Positions 56,129 through 64,000 of a stretch of 64,000 nt of DNA are shown in pieces. Numbering within the stretch: position 1 is the first letter of the stretch; every line of letters starts with the position of its first letter. The stretch is taken from NCBI RefSeq assembly GCF_000317435.1, contig NC_019751.1:3844001-3908000 (forward strand). Direction: 5' to 3'. The translations under genes and the position numbers were made by a program. The notes below the pieces were generated by a model. The model was not told the DNA's origin. It saw only the letters and a program-made list of their open reading frames with translations, and searched no databases. The stretch comes from Calothrix sp. PCC 6303. GTDB lineage: Bacteria > Cyanobacteriota > Cyanobacteriia > Cyanobacteriales > Nostocaceae.

Positions 56129-56496
56129 TTAATAAGTCAGATGAGTTAAGTAGAAGTTGTATAGCCTTGCGGCATTCCAGAAAAGATGTATGAGCGGATA
56201 TCATTACTAAGGGAAAATATTCATAGCGTCATAACCCACCAGTTACAGGAATTTTCAGGTAAATGAACCACAAATAGACCTCTCTCCAAAGCTCTCTCCT
56301 CCTAGCAGAGAGCTTTGATTTTCTCCCCAACGTTGGGGGTTAGGTTGTTGATTTTGTGCTTGTTTCGAGTGAACATTAATCGTAAAATTACGTAAATTAG
56401 ATACTGATCCGGATACATTATAAAGAATGATTTCCCGAATCTTTAGTAACCAGTAAGTATCATAGATACAGTTGTCTTTGCTTGGTGTAGCATTTT
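56129..56496. other. Intergenic region before the NLR-like module
   Basis: About 370 bp. It contains a 17-bp near-repeat of the CSP41-like 3' end (AAGTCAGATGAGTTAAG at 56133-56149), a 10-bp inverted repeat AAAGCTCTCT/AGAGAGCTTT (56288-56316) and a palindrome CCCCAACGTTGGGG (56326-56339). The module's promoter should lie after 56340. Confidence 0.45.
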
Positions 56497-56913
56497 ATGG
56501 AAGCATTAACCGCTAGCGTCATCGTCACTTTAGCTTTTACAAAAATCTTCGAGAAAACAATCGAGAAATTTACCGAATCAGCGCTTGTTCAAATGGACGA
56601 GTTACGAAAGAAAATCTGGGACAAGTTTCGCGGTAATGTCAAAGTAGAGACAGCATTGAGAGCAGCAGAGAAAGGTTCAAAGACTGATTTAGATACAGTC
56701 GCTGCTTACCTACAAGTATTAATGCACGAACAACCAGACTTTGCAGAAGAAATTAGAGCGATCGCAAAAGAGATCAAAGCCGGTCAGAAGCAAGATAATA
56801 GTAGTATGACCCAGATTAACCAAGATAACGCCAAAGGTTGGCAAACAAAAGTTGATGGGGGAACAGCTTATATCGGAGATATAACCGTCAATCAATCATC
56901 ACCAAATTCTTAA
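56497..56913 (+). CDS. Bell-like helical effector with C-terminal amyloid-type motif
   Basis: 138 residues. The N-terminal ~95 are predicted all-helical and begin with a hydrophobic stretch (MEALTASVIVTLAFTKIFEK), like the membrane-targeting first helix of HeLo/Bell domains; similar proteins are common beside cyanobacterial STAND genes. A Gln/Ser linker leads to a C-terminal segment (about 107-132) with NQDNAKGWQT then AYIGDITVN. The next protein, 15 nt downstream, carries the same DNAKGWQT motif at its N-terminus. Inference: the NTPase nucleates an amyloid fold in this motif and releases the N-terminal domain to attack the membrane. The family match is by pattern, not search. Confidence 0.65.
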   Translation: MEALTASVIVTLAFTKIFEKTIEKFTESALVQMDELRKKIWDKFRGNVKVETALRAAEKGSKTDLDTVAAYLQVLMHEQPDFAEEIRAIAKEIKAGQKQDNSSMTQINQDNAKGWQTKVDGGTAYIGDITVNQSSPNS

Positions 56914-56928
56914 TGGTTATTTGGTGTC

Positions 56929-58767
56929 ATGAAGCAAGAAAATAAAGATAACGCCAAAGGTTGGCAAACTGAAGCTAATAATAGTAATGTTTACAATGCT
57001 GATACTATTAATATCAATCACCAAGCTCCCCAAAAACCTGCGACTGCTGTCAAGTATATTCCCTATTCCGGTATTCGTCATTTTGTTGGACGCAGTAACG
57101 AGCTAACAACAATTCACGAAAAGTTACACGCACAAAATAACACCGTTGCTATTTCTGCGGTGGCAGGAATGGGTGGAGTTGGTAAAACAGAATTGGCGAT
57201 AAAATATGCTAGGGAACATGCAGATGCGTATCCTGGTGGAGTTTTTTGGTTAAGTGCTAGAGATGCAAATATAGCTGCGGAAATTATTCAATTTGTGCAG
57301 CTACAAATGGGTTTAGAAGTTCCTCAGCATGATTTTCAAGGGAATAATTTGACCCTGGTTCAACAAGTAGCTTGGTGTTGGCAAAATTGGCAACCAACAG
57401 AAGGTTTGGTGTTGGTAGTTTTGGATGATGTGACGAATTTGCAGGGGTTTGATGAGTTGATACCCTCAAATCATCGCTTCCGGATTTTGCTGACAACGAG
57501 ATTGCGTGATATTGACGCGAATGTTGAGGAAATTCCTCTCGATGTGTTGTCAGAGGAGGAAGGATTACAGCTATTAATAAATATCCTGGGGGAAAAGCGA
57601 GTCAATAAACCATCCCGCCATTCCAAGGATGAACGACGTAATCTCAATGACTCGTTGGAAGTGAAAGATACTGAGATTGCTTCCTTACGTCGCAATGACG
57701 CAGATGCTCAAGAATTATGTAAATGGTTGGGATATTTGCCGTTAGGAATCGAATTAGTGGGACGGTACATCAAGAAAAAACCGCCCCATTTCACGTTAGG
57801 GAAAATGCTGGAATTGTTGCAACAGCAGCGACTGGAACAGGAAGCGATTAATCCCCAAAAAAAGGGATTGAGTACCGCACAACGGGGAGTTTTAGCTGCA
57901 TTTGAATTAAGCTGGGTGGAATTGAATCCAGAAACACAAAAAATAGCCGGGTTATTGAGTTTATTTGCAGCAGATATTTTTGTATGGGAATGGGTAGAAT
58001 CCACAGCGAAATCCCTCAACTGGGATGAGTCGGATGTGGAGAAAGCAATTGAGCAACTTTACCAACGTCATTTAGTGCAATGTTTAGAAGCAGATGATTT
58101 ATATGGTTATAAAATTCATCCCTTAATTAGGGAATTTTTGAAAGATAAATTAACCGCAGACGGGGAAAAAAACGCAATCAAGCAAGCATTTACTAATACT
58201 TTTATAGAAATTGCTCAAACAATTCCCTATACACCAACTTTAGAATTTATTAACTCAGTTAAAACAGCCATTCCCCACCTCACAGAAGTTGCAGAAAATT
58301 TAACCGATGCAGTCAGTGACGAAAATCTATTTTGGGCTTTTACTGGTTTAGCTTGGTTTTACAATGGACAGGGTTTATATGGATTAGCAGCACCTTGGTA
58401 TGAAGGATGCGTATCCGCAGTCAAATCCCGCTTGGGAGAAAATCATCCCGACGTTGCAAGCAGTTTGAACAATTTAGCAGCACTCTACAAATCCCAGGGA
58501 AGGTACGAACAAGCAGAACCTATGTACCTCCAAGCTTTGGAGTTATATAAACAGCTACTGGGAGAAAATCATCCCGACGTTGCAACCAGTTTGAACAATT
58601 TAGCTACACTCTACTATTCCCAGGGAAGGTACGAAGCAGCAGAACCACTTTACATCCAAGCTTTGAAGATTGCAGAACGGGTTTTGGGTGCAAATCATCC
58701 CAATACGGTGACTATTCGGGGGAACCTGGAATATTTACGCACACAGCAGCAAGGAAGTGAGGGGTGA
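56929..58767 (+). CDS. NB-ARC / TPR STAND NTPase (NLR-like) with N-terminal amyloid-type motif
   Basis: 612 residues. An N-terminal motif (about 5-31, KDNAKGWQT then NVYNADTININ) is shared with the upstream protein. The NB-ARC NTPase (about 50-330) has Walker A AGMGGVGKTELA (80-91), Walker B LVLVVLDDVTN, sensor LLTTRLRD and GLPL-type GYLPLGIELVG; YKIHPLIREFL stands for the winged-helix MHD region. The C-terminus has about three TPR units (HPDVASSLNNLAALYKSQGR). Between NILGEKRVNK and DAQELCKW a 28-residue insertion (57616-57699) is made of a dispersed DNA repeat read in frame. The TPR array is short for a sensor. It probably detects a stress or phage signal and triggers the upstream effector. 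Confidence 0.88.
   Translation: MKQENKDNAKGWQTEANNSNVYNADTININHQAPQKPATAVKYIPYSGIRHFVGRSNELTTIHEKLHAQNNTVAISAVAGMGGVGKTELAIKYAREHADAYPGGVFWLSARDANIAAEIIQFVQLQMGLEVPQHDFQGNNLTLVQQVAWCWQNWQPTEGLVLVVLDDVTNLQGFDELIPSNHRFRILLTTRLRDIDANVEEIPLDVLSEEEGLQLLINILGEKRVNKPSRHSKDERRNLNDSLEVKDTEIASLRRNDADAQELCKWLGYLPLGIELVGRYIKKKPPHFTLGKMLELLQQQRLEQEAINPQKKGLSTAQRGVLAAFELSWVELNPETQKIAGLLSLFAADIFVWEWVESTAKSLNWDESDVEKAIEQLYQRHLVQCLEADDLYGYKIHPLIREFLKDKLTADGEKNAIKQAFTNTFIEIAQTIPYTPTLEFINSVKTAIPHLTEVAENLTDAVSDENLFWAFTGLAWFYNGQGLYGLAAPWYEGCVSAVKSRLGENHPDVASSLNNLAALYKSQGRYEQAEPMYLQALELYKQLLGENHPDVATSLNNLATLYYSQGRYEAAEPLYIQALKIAERVLGANHPNTVTIRGNLEYLRTQQQGSEG
57616..57699 (+). repeat. Dispersed repeat inserted in frame in the NTPase gene
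   Basis: The stretch ending GACTCGTTGGAAGTGAAAGA then TACTGAGATTGCTTCCTTAC and GTCGCAATGAC closely matches the element at 58780-58863 and the inner part of 29818-29922. It is about 84 bp (28 codons) with no stop codon, so the frame is kept. Confidence 0.75.
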
Positions 58768-58779
58768 TTTTTAACTTCC

Positions 58780-58863
58780 GTCATTGCGAGTGTAGCGAAA
58801 TGAAGCGATCCTTTGACTCGTTTGTGTTTAAGATGTTGAGATTGCTTCCTTCGTCGCAATGAC
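58780..58863. repeat. Intergenic copy of the 84-bp dispersed repeat
   Basis: It begins GTCATTGCGAGTGTAGCGAA and ends TTCGTCGCAATGAC; the outer GTCATTGCGA/TCGCAATGAC arms are inverted. It starts 13 nt after the NTPase stop codon. This type of ATTGCGA...TCGCAAT repeat is found in many bacterial intergenic regions. Confidence 0.75.
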
Positions 58864-58943
58864 AGATGAGGTTTTTTACTGGGTTTGAGTGGAAGTGCGA
58901 TCTCTTGCAATGAAAGCTGTGTTTTGTAGGGTTGGTCGGAAAG

Positions 58944-58973
58944 TGCGAAGCTTGCGCGACGAAAGTCGTTCGC
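58944..58973. repeat. TGCGAAGCTTGCGCGACGAA repeat
   Basis: A 30-bp copy of the palindromic repeat whose inverted copy is at 30709-30738. The rest of 58864-59189 has HIP1 and GTGCGATCTC-like fragments and presumably the gcvT promoter. I see no glycine riboswitch. Confidence 0.6.
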
Positions 58974-59189
58974 TTTCTGGTAACAAATGGGTTTTTTACT
59001 AGGTTTGTTTGAAAATGCGATTTATGGAGTTTGTCGGAGAATGCGATCGCACTTCCTAATTAACTTAACTATGTTGGGTTGCTAAAGTTTTCAAGCTAGA
59101 TAAGGTTTAGTTTTTCTCTGATTCTGTGTTAGTTGATGAATTCATCTTTTAGTATATAAAGATGTTGACTCAATATCGTAAATTTACCT

Positions 59190-60314
59190 GTGGCTAATCA
59201 ATCGGAAACGACTCAAGATTTACTGCGAACTCCTCTGTATCCCCTTGCTAAAGAACTAAAAGCTAGGTTTACGGGTTTTGGAGGTTGGGATATGGCTGTG
59301 CAGTTTAGCGGTATAACTACTGAGCATGAAGCTGTGAGGAATACTGCGGGGATGTTTGATATTTCCCATATGGGTAAGTTTATTTTGCGGGGAAAAAATT
59401 TGGTGGAGCAGTTACAAAGGCTGGTACCATCAGATTTACAGCGTTTACAACCTGGTCAAGCTCAGTATAGTGTTTTGCTGAATCCCCAAGGTGGAATTAT
59501 TGATGATGTTATTTTTTATTACCAAGGGGAAGATTCTGGGGTGCAGCGGGGTGTGTTGATTGTCAATGCTGCCACTACTGGGAAGGATAAGGCTTGGTTG
59601 TGGGAGAATTTAGATCGCACTCAGATAGATTTTCAAGATTTGTCAACTGAAAAGATTTTAATTGCTGTTCAAGGACCAAAAGCAACTGGATATCTCCAAC
59701 AGTTTGTGCAAGAGGATTTGGCACCTGTGAAAGCTTTTGGACATTTGGATGCAACTGTATTGGGAAAACCAGGTTTCTTGGCACGAACTGGTTATACAGG
59801 GGAAGATGGATTTGAGGTGATGGTGGATTCAGAAACAGGTTTACAATTGTGGCAAAGTCTGCTGAAAGCTGGTGTGAAACCCTGCGGATTGGGTGCTAGG
59901 GATACTTTGCGTTTGGAAGCGGCAATGTCACTTTATGGGCAAGATATTGATGATACTACTACACCTTTAGAAGCTGGTTTGGGTTGGTTGGTGCATTTGG
60001 ATAGTAAAGGTGATTTTATTGGACGGGAAATATTAGAACGACAAAAAGCTGAAGGTGTATCCCGTCGCTTGGTAGGATTACAAATGCAGGGGCGTAATAT
60101 TGCTCGTCATGGCTATCCAGTTTTATTTGAGGGGAATATTGTGGGGGAAATAACTAGTGGGACTTTATCCCCGACACTTGGTTATCCGGTAGCTTTAGCT
60201 TATGTTCCCAGCAAAATCGCAACTGTCGGACAGCAATTAGAAGTGGAAATTCGCGGTAAATTATATCCAGCAAACGTAGTTAAGCGCCCTTTTTATCGTG
60301 CTGCCAAAGCTTGA
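59190..60314 (+). CDS. gcvT: Glycine cleavage system aminomethyltransferase (T protein)
   Basis: 374 residues starting at GTG 59190 ([23 protein letters not shown]). Conserved parts: [74 protein letters not shown] and the C-terminal VKRPFYR. It transfers the aminomethyl carbon from lipoyl-H protein to tetrahydrofolate, releasing ammonia. In cyanobacteria the system takes part in photorespiratory 2-phosphoglycolate metabolism. gcvH follows 146 nt later and gcvP after a toxin-antitoxin pair. Confidence 0.97.
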   Translation: MANQSETTQDLLRTPLYPLAKELKARFTGFGGWDMAVQFSGITTEHEAVRNTAGMFDISHMGKFILRGKNLVEQLQRLVPSDLQRLQPGQAQYSVLLNPQGGIIDDVIFYYQGEDSGVQRGVLIVNAATTGKDKAWLWENLDRTQIDFQDLSTEKILIAVQGPKATGYLQQFVQEDLAPVKAFGHLDATVLGKPGFLARTGYTGEDGFEVMVDSETGLQLWQSLLKAGVKPCGLGARDTLRLEAAMSLYGQDIDDTTTPLEAGLGWLVHLDSKGDFIGREILERQKAEGVSRRLVGLQMQGRNIARHGYPVLFEGNIVGEITSGTLSPTLGYPVALAYVPSKIATVGQQLEVEIRGKLYPANVVKRPFYRAAKA

Positions 60315-60460
60315 TTAACTTATCTTCTGATGTTTCTCTCAAGCCAGTGTTTGCATTTTATCCCCCCTGGTATGTTACTAATAGCTAGTAGCCGCAAAGC
60401 TTTTCCAGCTTTTATCCCAACTCACTTAATTAAAAATCATCTGCTAAGGAATCGTTGAAA

Positions 60461-60850
60461 ATGACTTTTGAATATCCCGAAGATTTGAGATACTTAGATA
60501 CTCATGAGTATGTCCGCTTGGAAGGCGAAATTGCAACTATTGGTATTAGTGCTTTTGCAGTTGATCAATTGGGTGATATTGTTTTTGTGGAACTGCCTGA
60601 TGTGGGTGATGCGATCGCTAAAGGTGATACCTTTGGTTCTATTGAATCGGTAAAGGCTGTGGAAGATTTGAATGCACCGATTACAGGGACTGTGATTGAG
60701 CGCAATGATGCAATTATTGATTCACCGGAAGAAATTGCTGATGATCCCTATGGTGAAGGTTGGTTAATGAAGGTGCGTGTGAATGACTTTAGTGAAATTG
60801 ATGATGCCATGACGGCAGGGGAATATAGTAACCAAGTCGAAGGAGTTTAA
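60461..60850 (+). CDS. gcvH: Glycine cleavage system H protein
   Basis: 129 residues from the ATG at 60461 ([23 protein letters not shown]), with TAAGGA about 10 nt upstream; a TTG at 60455 opens the frame. The lipoyl-lysine is in [19 protein letters not shown], and [12 protein letters not shown] is the usual C-terminal hairpin. The lipoylated protein shuttles the aminomethyl group between the P, T and L proteins. Confidence 0.98.
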   Translation: MTFEYPEDLRYLDTHEYVRLEGEIATIGISAFAVDQLGDIVFVELPDVGDAIAKGDTFGSIESVKAVEDLNAPITGTVIERNDAIIDSPEEIADDPYGEGWLMKVRVNDFSEIDDAMTAGEYSNQVEGV

Positions 60851-61063
60851 CTCAGGTATGGAAAATTATTTCTTCTACTTCTAGCTAAAAATAAAACTCT
60901 AAGTAAGTCGGCACAGATAAACACAACTATGTAACAAAGTGTAAATTAAACTCAAATCCTGACCACTACTCACTATTCGCTACTCACTACTGACTCCCCA
61001 CAACGATAATTTTTCCCACCCACCTACTTACTAAGTCTTGCTAAACTTTAAGTCTGATCCAGC

Positions 61064-61080
61064 ATAGCACTTAGTGCTAT
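61064..61080. promoter_or_regulatory. Operator-like palindrome upstream of the HigBA-type pair
   Basis: ATAGCAC-TTA-GTGCTAT, a perfect 7-bp inverted repeat with a 3-nt centre, lies 25 nt before the toxin start and overlaps a TATACT box (61078-61083). It is a likely autoregulatory binding site for the helix-turn-helix antitoxin. Confidence 0.6.
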
Positions 61081-61104
61081 ACTCTGAGCAGAAGGAACTA
61101 CAAT

Positions 61105-61485
61105 ATGGTGGTTTACAAAACCCGATGGTTCGACCGTTGGTCACGCAAACATGGACTTCAAGACCTTAGTCTTTGTAATGCTGTAGATGAAATGATGGCA
61201 GGACTTTATGATGCCGATTTAGGGGGTGGGCTTTTTAAAAAGCGAATTGCACGAGAGGGACAAGGTAAGCGTAGCGGTTTTCGTACTCTAATCGCTACCA
61301 ATAAAGGAAATCGGTGGATTTTCGTGTTTGGTTTTCCCAAAAATCAGCGCAGTAATATCGATAAAGATGAACAAGAAGCCTTAAAGAGATTAGCATCTGA
61401 ATTACTTTCCTATACAGACGAAGATCTCGAAAAAGCAAAGCTAGAAGACGAATTAATAGGGGTAAATTGCCATGAGGAAAACTAA
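61105..61485 (+). CDS. RelE/HigB-family toxin (COG4737-like)
   Basis: 126 residues. VYKTRWFDRWSRKHGLQD, AVDEMMAGLYDADLGGGLFKKRIAREGQGKRSGFRTLIATNKGNRWIFVFGFPKNQRSNIDKDEQEALKRLA is the pattern of the RelE/HigB-like toxins that precede their antitoxin. These cleave mRNA on the ribosome. The toxin-first order and 14-nt overlap with the next gene fit HigBA-type modules. It is inserted between gcvH and gcvP. Confidence 0.9.
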   Translation: MVVYKTRWFDRWSRKHGLQDLSLCNAVDEMMAGLYDADLGGGLFKKRIAREGQGKRSGFRTLIATNKGNRWIFVFGFPKNQRSNIDKDEQEALKRLASELLSYTDEDLEKAKLEDELIGVNCHEEN

Positions 61486-61789
61486 ATCACCTATTCTTGA
61501 AGCTGTTCACGAAACAGCTAAGGGATTGCATCAGGTAGGTGTGATGGATCAAGTTACATTACGTGAATTTGACCGACTCTGTTTACCACCGATGGAAACT
61601 CTGGAAGCTAAACAGATCAAGCAAATCCGTGAATCAGCACAAGTTAGTCAAGCGGTGTTTGCAGCAATCTTAAACACAAGTTTATCAACAGTCCAAAAAT
61701 GGGAAATCGGACAAAAGCGACCGACGGGTACTGCACTGAAACTACTTTATTTAGTTCAAAAAAATGGACTGGAAAGCATAATCATTTGA
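61472..61789 (+). CDS. HigA/XRE-family antitoxin
   Basis: 105 residues. The C-terminal half is an XRE-type helix-turn-helix: IKQIRESAQVSQAVFAAILNTSLSTVQKWEIGQKRPTGTALKLLYLVQK. The N-terminal ~45 residues (LEAVHETAKGLHQVGVMDQVTLREFDRLCLPP) neutralise the toxin in related pairs. It overlaps the toxin gene by 14 nt and probably represses the operon through the palindrome at 61064-61080. Confidence 0.92.
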   Translation: MRKTKSPILEAVHETAKGLHQVGVMDQVTLREFDRLCLPPMETLEAKQIKQIRESAQVSQAVFAAILNTSLSTVQKWEIGQKRPTGTALKLLYLVQKNGLESIII

Positions 61790-62001
61790 ATGCCAGAAAA
61801 CCACCTGCGCTTCTATATAAAATGACTACAAGCAGGTTTCGATAGAACATCTGTGACATACTCCTACACCTTTGGATCATTAGGTATACCCTGAGTAATC
61901 CGGAAAATCAACATAAAGATTACATAAACTCAGTAGGGGAATATCACACCTTATATATATTTATTGCAAAATATTAAATAGTCACGTTTGGAGACTAGTT
62001 T

Positions 62002-64000
62002 GTGGTAAGTTACGCTCCTCGCCCTCAGTCAACTCCTGAACCGATGGTAGATAGGGACAATCAGCAGTTCGGTAGTTTTCAGCAAAGACATATTGGTGTC
62101 ACCAGTGATGCAGTTCAAGAAATGCTGGAAGTTTTGGGAATTTCCAGTTTGGAACAGTTAATTAATGACACAGTTCCCCAGACAATTAGGTTAACGAGTT
62201 CGCTTGATGTCCCCGATGCCGAAACTGAGTATAATGCACTGCGGATGTTGAAAGCGATCGCGTCCCAGAACAAAGTGTATAGTTCCTATATTGGGATGGG
62301 TTACTCTAACTGCATTACTCCCCCGGTAATTCTGAGGAATATCCTGGAAAATCCCGGTTGGTACACTGCTTACACTCCCTATCAACCAGAAATTGCCCAG
62401 GGAAGATTGGAAGCTTTATTAAATTTTCAAACCCTGATTATTGATTTAACTGGGTTGGAAATTGCCAATGCTTCCTTACTTGATGAAGGTACCGCAGCTG
62501 CCGAAGCAATGAGTATGAGTTACGGTGTCTGCAAAAATAAAGCAAATGCCTACTTTGTTTCCCAAGATTGCCATCCCCAAACAATCGACGTGTTACAGAC
62601 GCGTGCCAGACCCTTGGGAATTGATATTATCATTGGGAACCACCAAGATTTTGACTTTTCTACAGCTATCTTTGGGGCAATTCTCCAATACCCTGCCAGT
62701 GATGGCACAATTTACGATTACCGTGAATTTACTCAAAAAGTACATGTTACAGGTGCTTTAGTTACAGTTGCTGCTGACCCCCTAAGTTTGTGTTTACTCA
62801 AACCTCCAGGTGAATTTGGAGCGGATATTGCTGTTGGTAGTACACAGCGTTTCGGTATTCCCTTGGGTTATGGAGGACCCCACGCAGCATATTTTGCCAC
62901 TAAGGAAGAATACAAACGCCAAGTACCAGGACGAATTGTTGGTGTATCTAAAGATGCGCGAGGAAAAACAGCTTTAAGGTTGGCTTTGCAAACCCGCGAA
63001 CAACACATTCGTCGAGATAAAGCAACTAGCAATATTTGTACGGCACAGGTTCTATTAGCAGTTATTGCTGGGATGTATGCTGTATATCATGGGGCTGAAG
63101 GATTAAAACAAATTGCTGAAGATATCCACCAAAAAACAACAACTTTAGCTGAAGGGTTGAAAAAATCCGGTTATAGAATTAAAAGTGAAAATTTCTTTGA
63201 TACATTGCGAGTTGAATTAGGAAGCAAGAGTTTAGAATCTATTCTCCAAGCTTGCGAAGTCAAAAAAATCAACTTGAGAATTTTCGACGATAACGCTGTG
63301 GGAATTTCCTTAGATGAAACAACCAGCGAAGCCGATTTAATCGACTTACTGGAAATCTTTGCCCCAGGAAAACAACTCCCCTCCTTCCCCCCCTCCCCCC
63401 TCCTTTCCCGCACTACCCCTTACCTCACCCACCCAACTTTTAACCGCTACCACTCGGAAACCGAATTACTGCGTTACATCCACAAACTGGAAACCAAGGA
63501 TTTATCCCTAACTACATCCATGATTCCCTTGGGTTCCTGTACGATGAAACTCAATGCAACATCGGAAATGATACCCGTCACTTGGGCAGAATTTGGGAAT
63601 ATTCACCCCTTTGCACCGAAATCTCAAACCAAAGGGTATCAAATATTATTTGAGCAGTTGGAGGCATGGTTAGCCGAAATTACCGGATTTGCTGGGATTT
63701 CCTTACAACCCAATGCCGGATCTCAAGGTGAATATACTGGACTTTTAGTAATTAAACAGTATCACGAATCACGAGGTGATACTCACCGCAACATCTGCCT
63801 AATTCCCGAATCAGCACATGGTACCAACCCAGCCAGCGCCGTTATGTGTGGGATGAAAGTAGTCGCTGTAGGCTGTGACAAAGATGGCAACATCGATATT
63901 AGCGACCTCCAAGCCAAAGCAGAGAAACACCGCGACAACCTTGCCGCCTTGATGGTGACGTATCCTTCAACACATGGTGTATTTGAAGAAGGCATTTCCG
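62002..64000 (+). CDS. gcvP: Glycine dehydrogenase (P protein), 3' end cut by window edge
   Basis: An open frame of 666 codons from GTG 62002 ([23 protein letters not shown] 8 nt upstream) to the window edge. It has [114 protein letters not shown] and [15 protein letters not shown], all typical of the long single-chain GcvP (~970 residues). The PLP-lysine region lies beyond the edge. It decarboxylates glycine and loads the remaining aminomethyl group onto GcvH. The linker between the two halves (63376-63418) is encoded by an unusual C-rich tract. Together with gcvT and gcvH it forms most of the glycine cleavage locus. Confidence 0.97.
   Translation, partial: MVSYAPRPQSTPEPMVDRDNQQFGSFQQRHIGVTSDAVQEMLEVLGISSLEQLINDTVPQTIRLTSSLDVPDAETEYNALRMLKAIASQNKVYSSYIGMGYSNCITPPVILRNILENPGWYTAYTPYQPEIAQGRLEALLNFQTLIIDLTGLEIANASLLDEGTAAAEAMSMSYGVCKNKANAYFVSQDCHPQTIDVLQTRARPLGIDIIIGNHQDFDFSTAIFGAILQYPASDGTIYDYREFTQKVHVTGALVTVAADPLSLCLLKPPGEFGADIAVGSTQRFGIPLGYGGPHAAYFATKEEYKRQVPGRIVGVSKDARGKTALRLALQTREQHIRRDKATSNICTAQVLLAVIAGMYAVYHGAEGLKQIAEDIHQKTTTLAEGLKKSGYRIKSENFFDTLRVELGSKSLESILQACEVKKINLRIFDDNAVGISLDETTSEADLIDLLEIFAPGKQLPSFPPSPLLSRTTPYLTHPTFNRYHSETELLRYIHKLETKDLSLTTSMIPLGSCTMKLNATSEMIPVTWAEFGNIHPFAPKSQTKGYQILFEQLEAWLAEITGFAGISLQPNAGSQGEYTGLLVIKQYHESRGDTHRNICLIPESAHGTNPASAVMCGMKVVAVGCDKDGNIDISDLQAKAEKHRDNLAALMVTYPSTHGVFEEGIS

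Noticed and set aside
58864-59189. Glycine riboswitch upstream of gcvT
   Set aside because: The conserved glycine-aptamer core could not be found; the region holds dispersed repeats.

Overview
The window is a stretch of cyanobacterial chromosome, most likely from a filamentous, heterocyst-type (Nostocales-like) strain. The evidence is photosystem genes (psbD, ycf4), carboxysome shell genes (ccmK3, ccmK4), ntcA with a GTA-N8-TAC site upstream, a HetZ-family gene, very frequent HIP1 octamers (GCGATCGC), and families of short intergenic palindromes and heptamer repeats typical of such genomes. I saw no rRNA, confident tRNA, CRISPR array or prophage.

Layout. 1-5.3 kb: psbD (cut by the left edge) diverges from ycf4; then a HetZ-related gene, the ccmK3-ccmK4 satellite operon and a small conserved gene, all on the minus strand. 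5.6-17 kb: a PrsW-type membrane protease, pnp, a SNF2 helicase with a SWIM zinc-finger gene, a stand-alone Trypco1-like protein, a YqgF-like nuclease and a DUF3084 coiled-coil protein. 17-25 kb: ntcA, fabI, cbiM-cbiQ (no ATPase gene beside them), a NurA nuclease, an FHA membrane protein and dacB. 25-27 kb: an IS4-type insertion sequence. 27-37 kb: ilvB with an extra C-terminal zinc ribbon, a Tat-exported carbonic-anhydrase-like protein, hisB, an orphan PD-(D/E)XK protein, a RelE-type toxin-antitoxin pair between direct repeats, a CAP-plus-subtilisin fusion protease and rtcB. 37-48 kb: an FHA-fused class A penicillin-binding protein, a Pro/Thr-rich secreted protein, lspA, bioY, and pstSCAB behind a clear Pho box. 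48-54.5 kb: extracellular-polysaccharide genes (fcl, gmd, a sugar transferase, a GT4 glycosyltransferase) and a CSP41-like gene. 54.5-56.1 kb: an ISAzo13-type element sitting exactly on the CSP41-like stop codon. 56.5-58.8 kb: a two-gene module that looks like an NLR immune switch. 59-64 kb: gcvT-gcvH and gcvP (cut by the right edge), interrupted by a HigBA-type toxin-antitoxin pair.

Most interesting: (1) 56497-58767, where a small helical protein with a hydrophobic N-terminus and an NB-ARC/TPR STAND NTPase carry the same short motif (DNAKGWQT...Y..D) at the C-terminus of the first and the N-terminus of the second. This is the layout described for bacterial amyloid-signalling (Bell/NLR) systems. 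The NTPase gene also carries an in-frame copy of an 84-bp dispersed repeat whose sibling lies just downstream. (2) The ISAzo13-type element, with large subterminal hairpins at both ends and two A7 tracts that each break the transposase frame in the same way. (3) A four-repeat Pho box that also decides the pstS start. (4) Domain fusions (CAP + S8 protease; IlvB + zinc ribbon).
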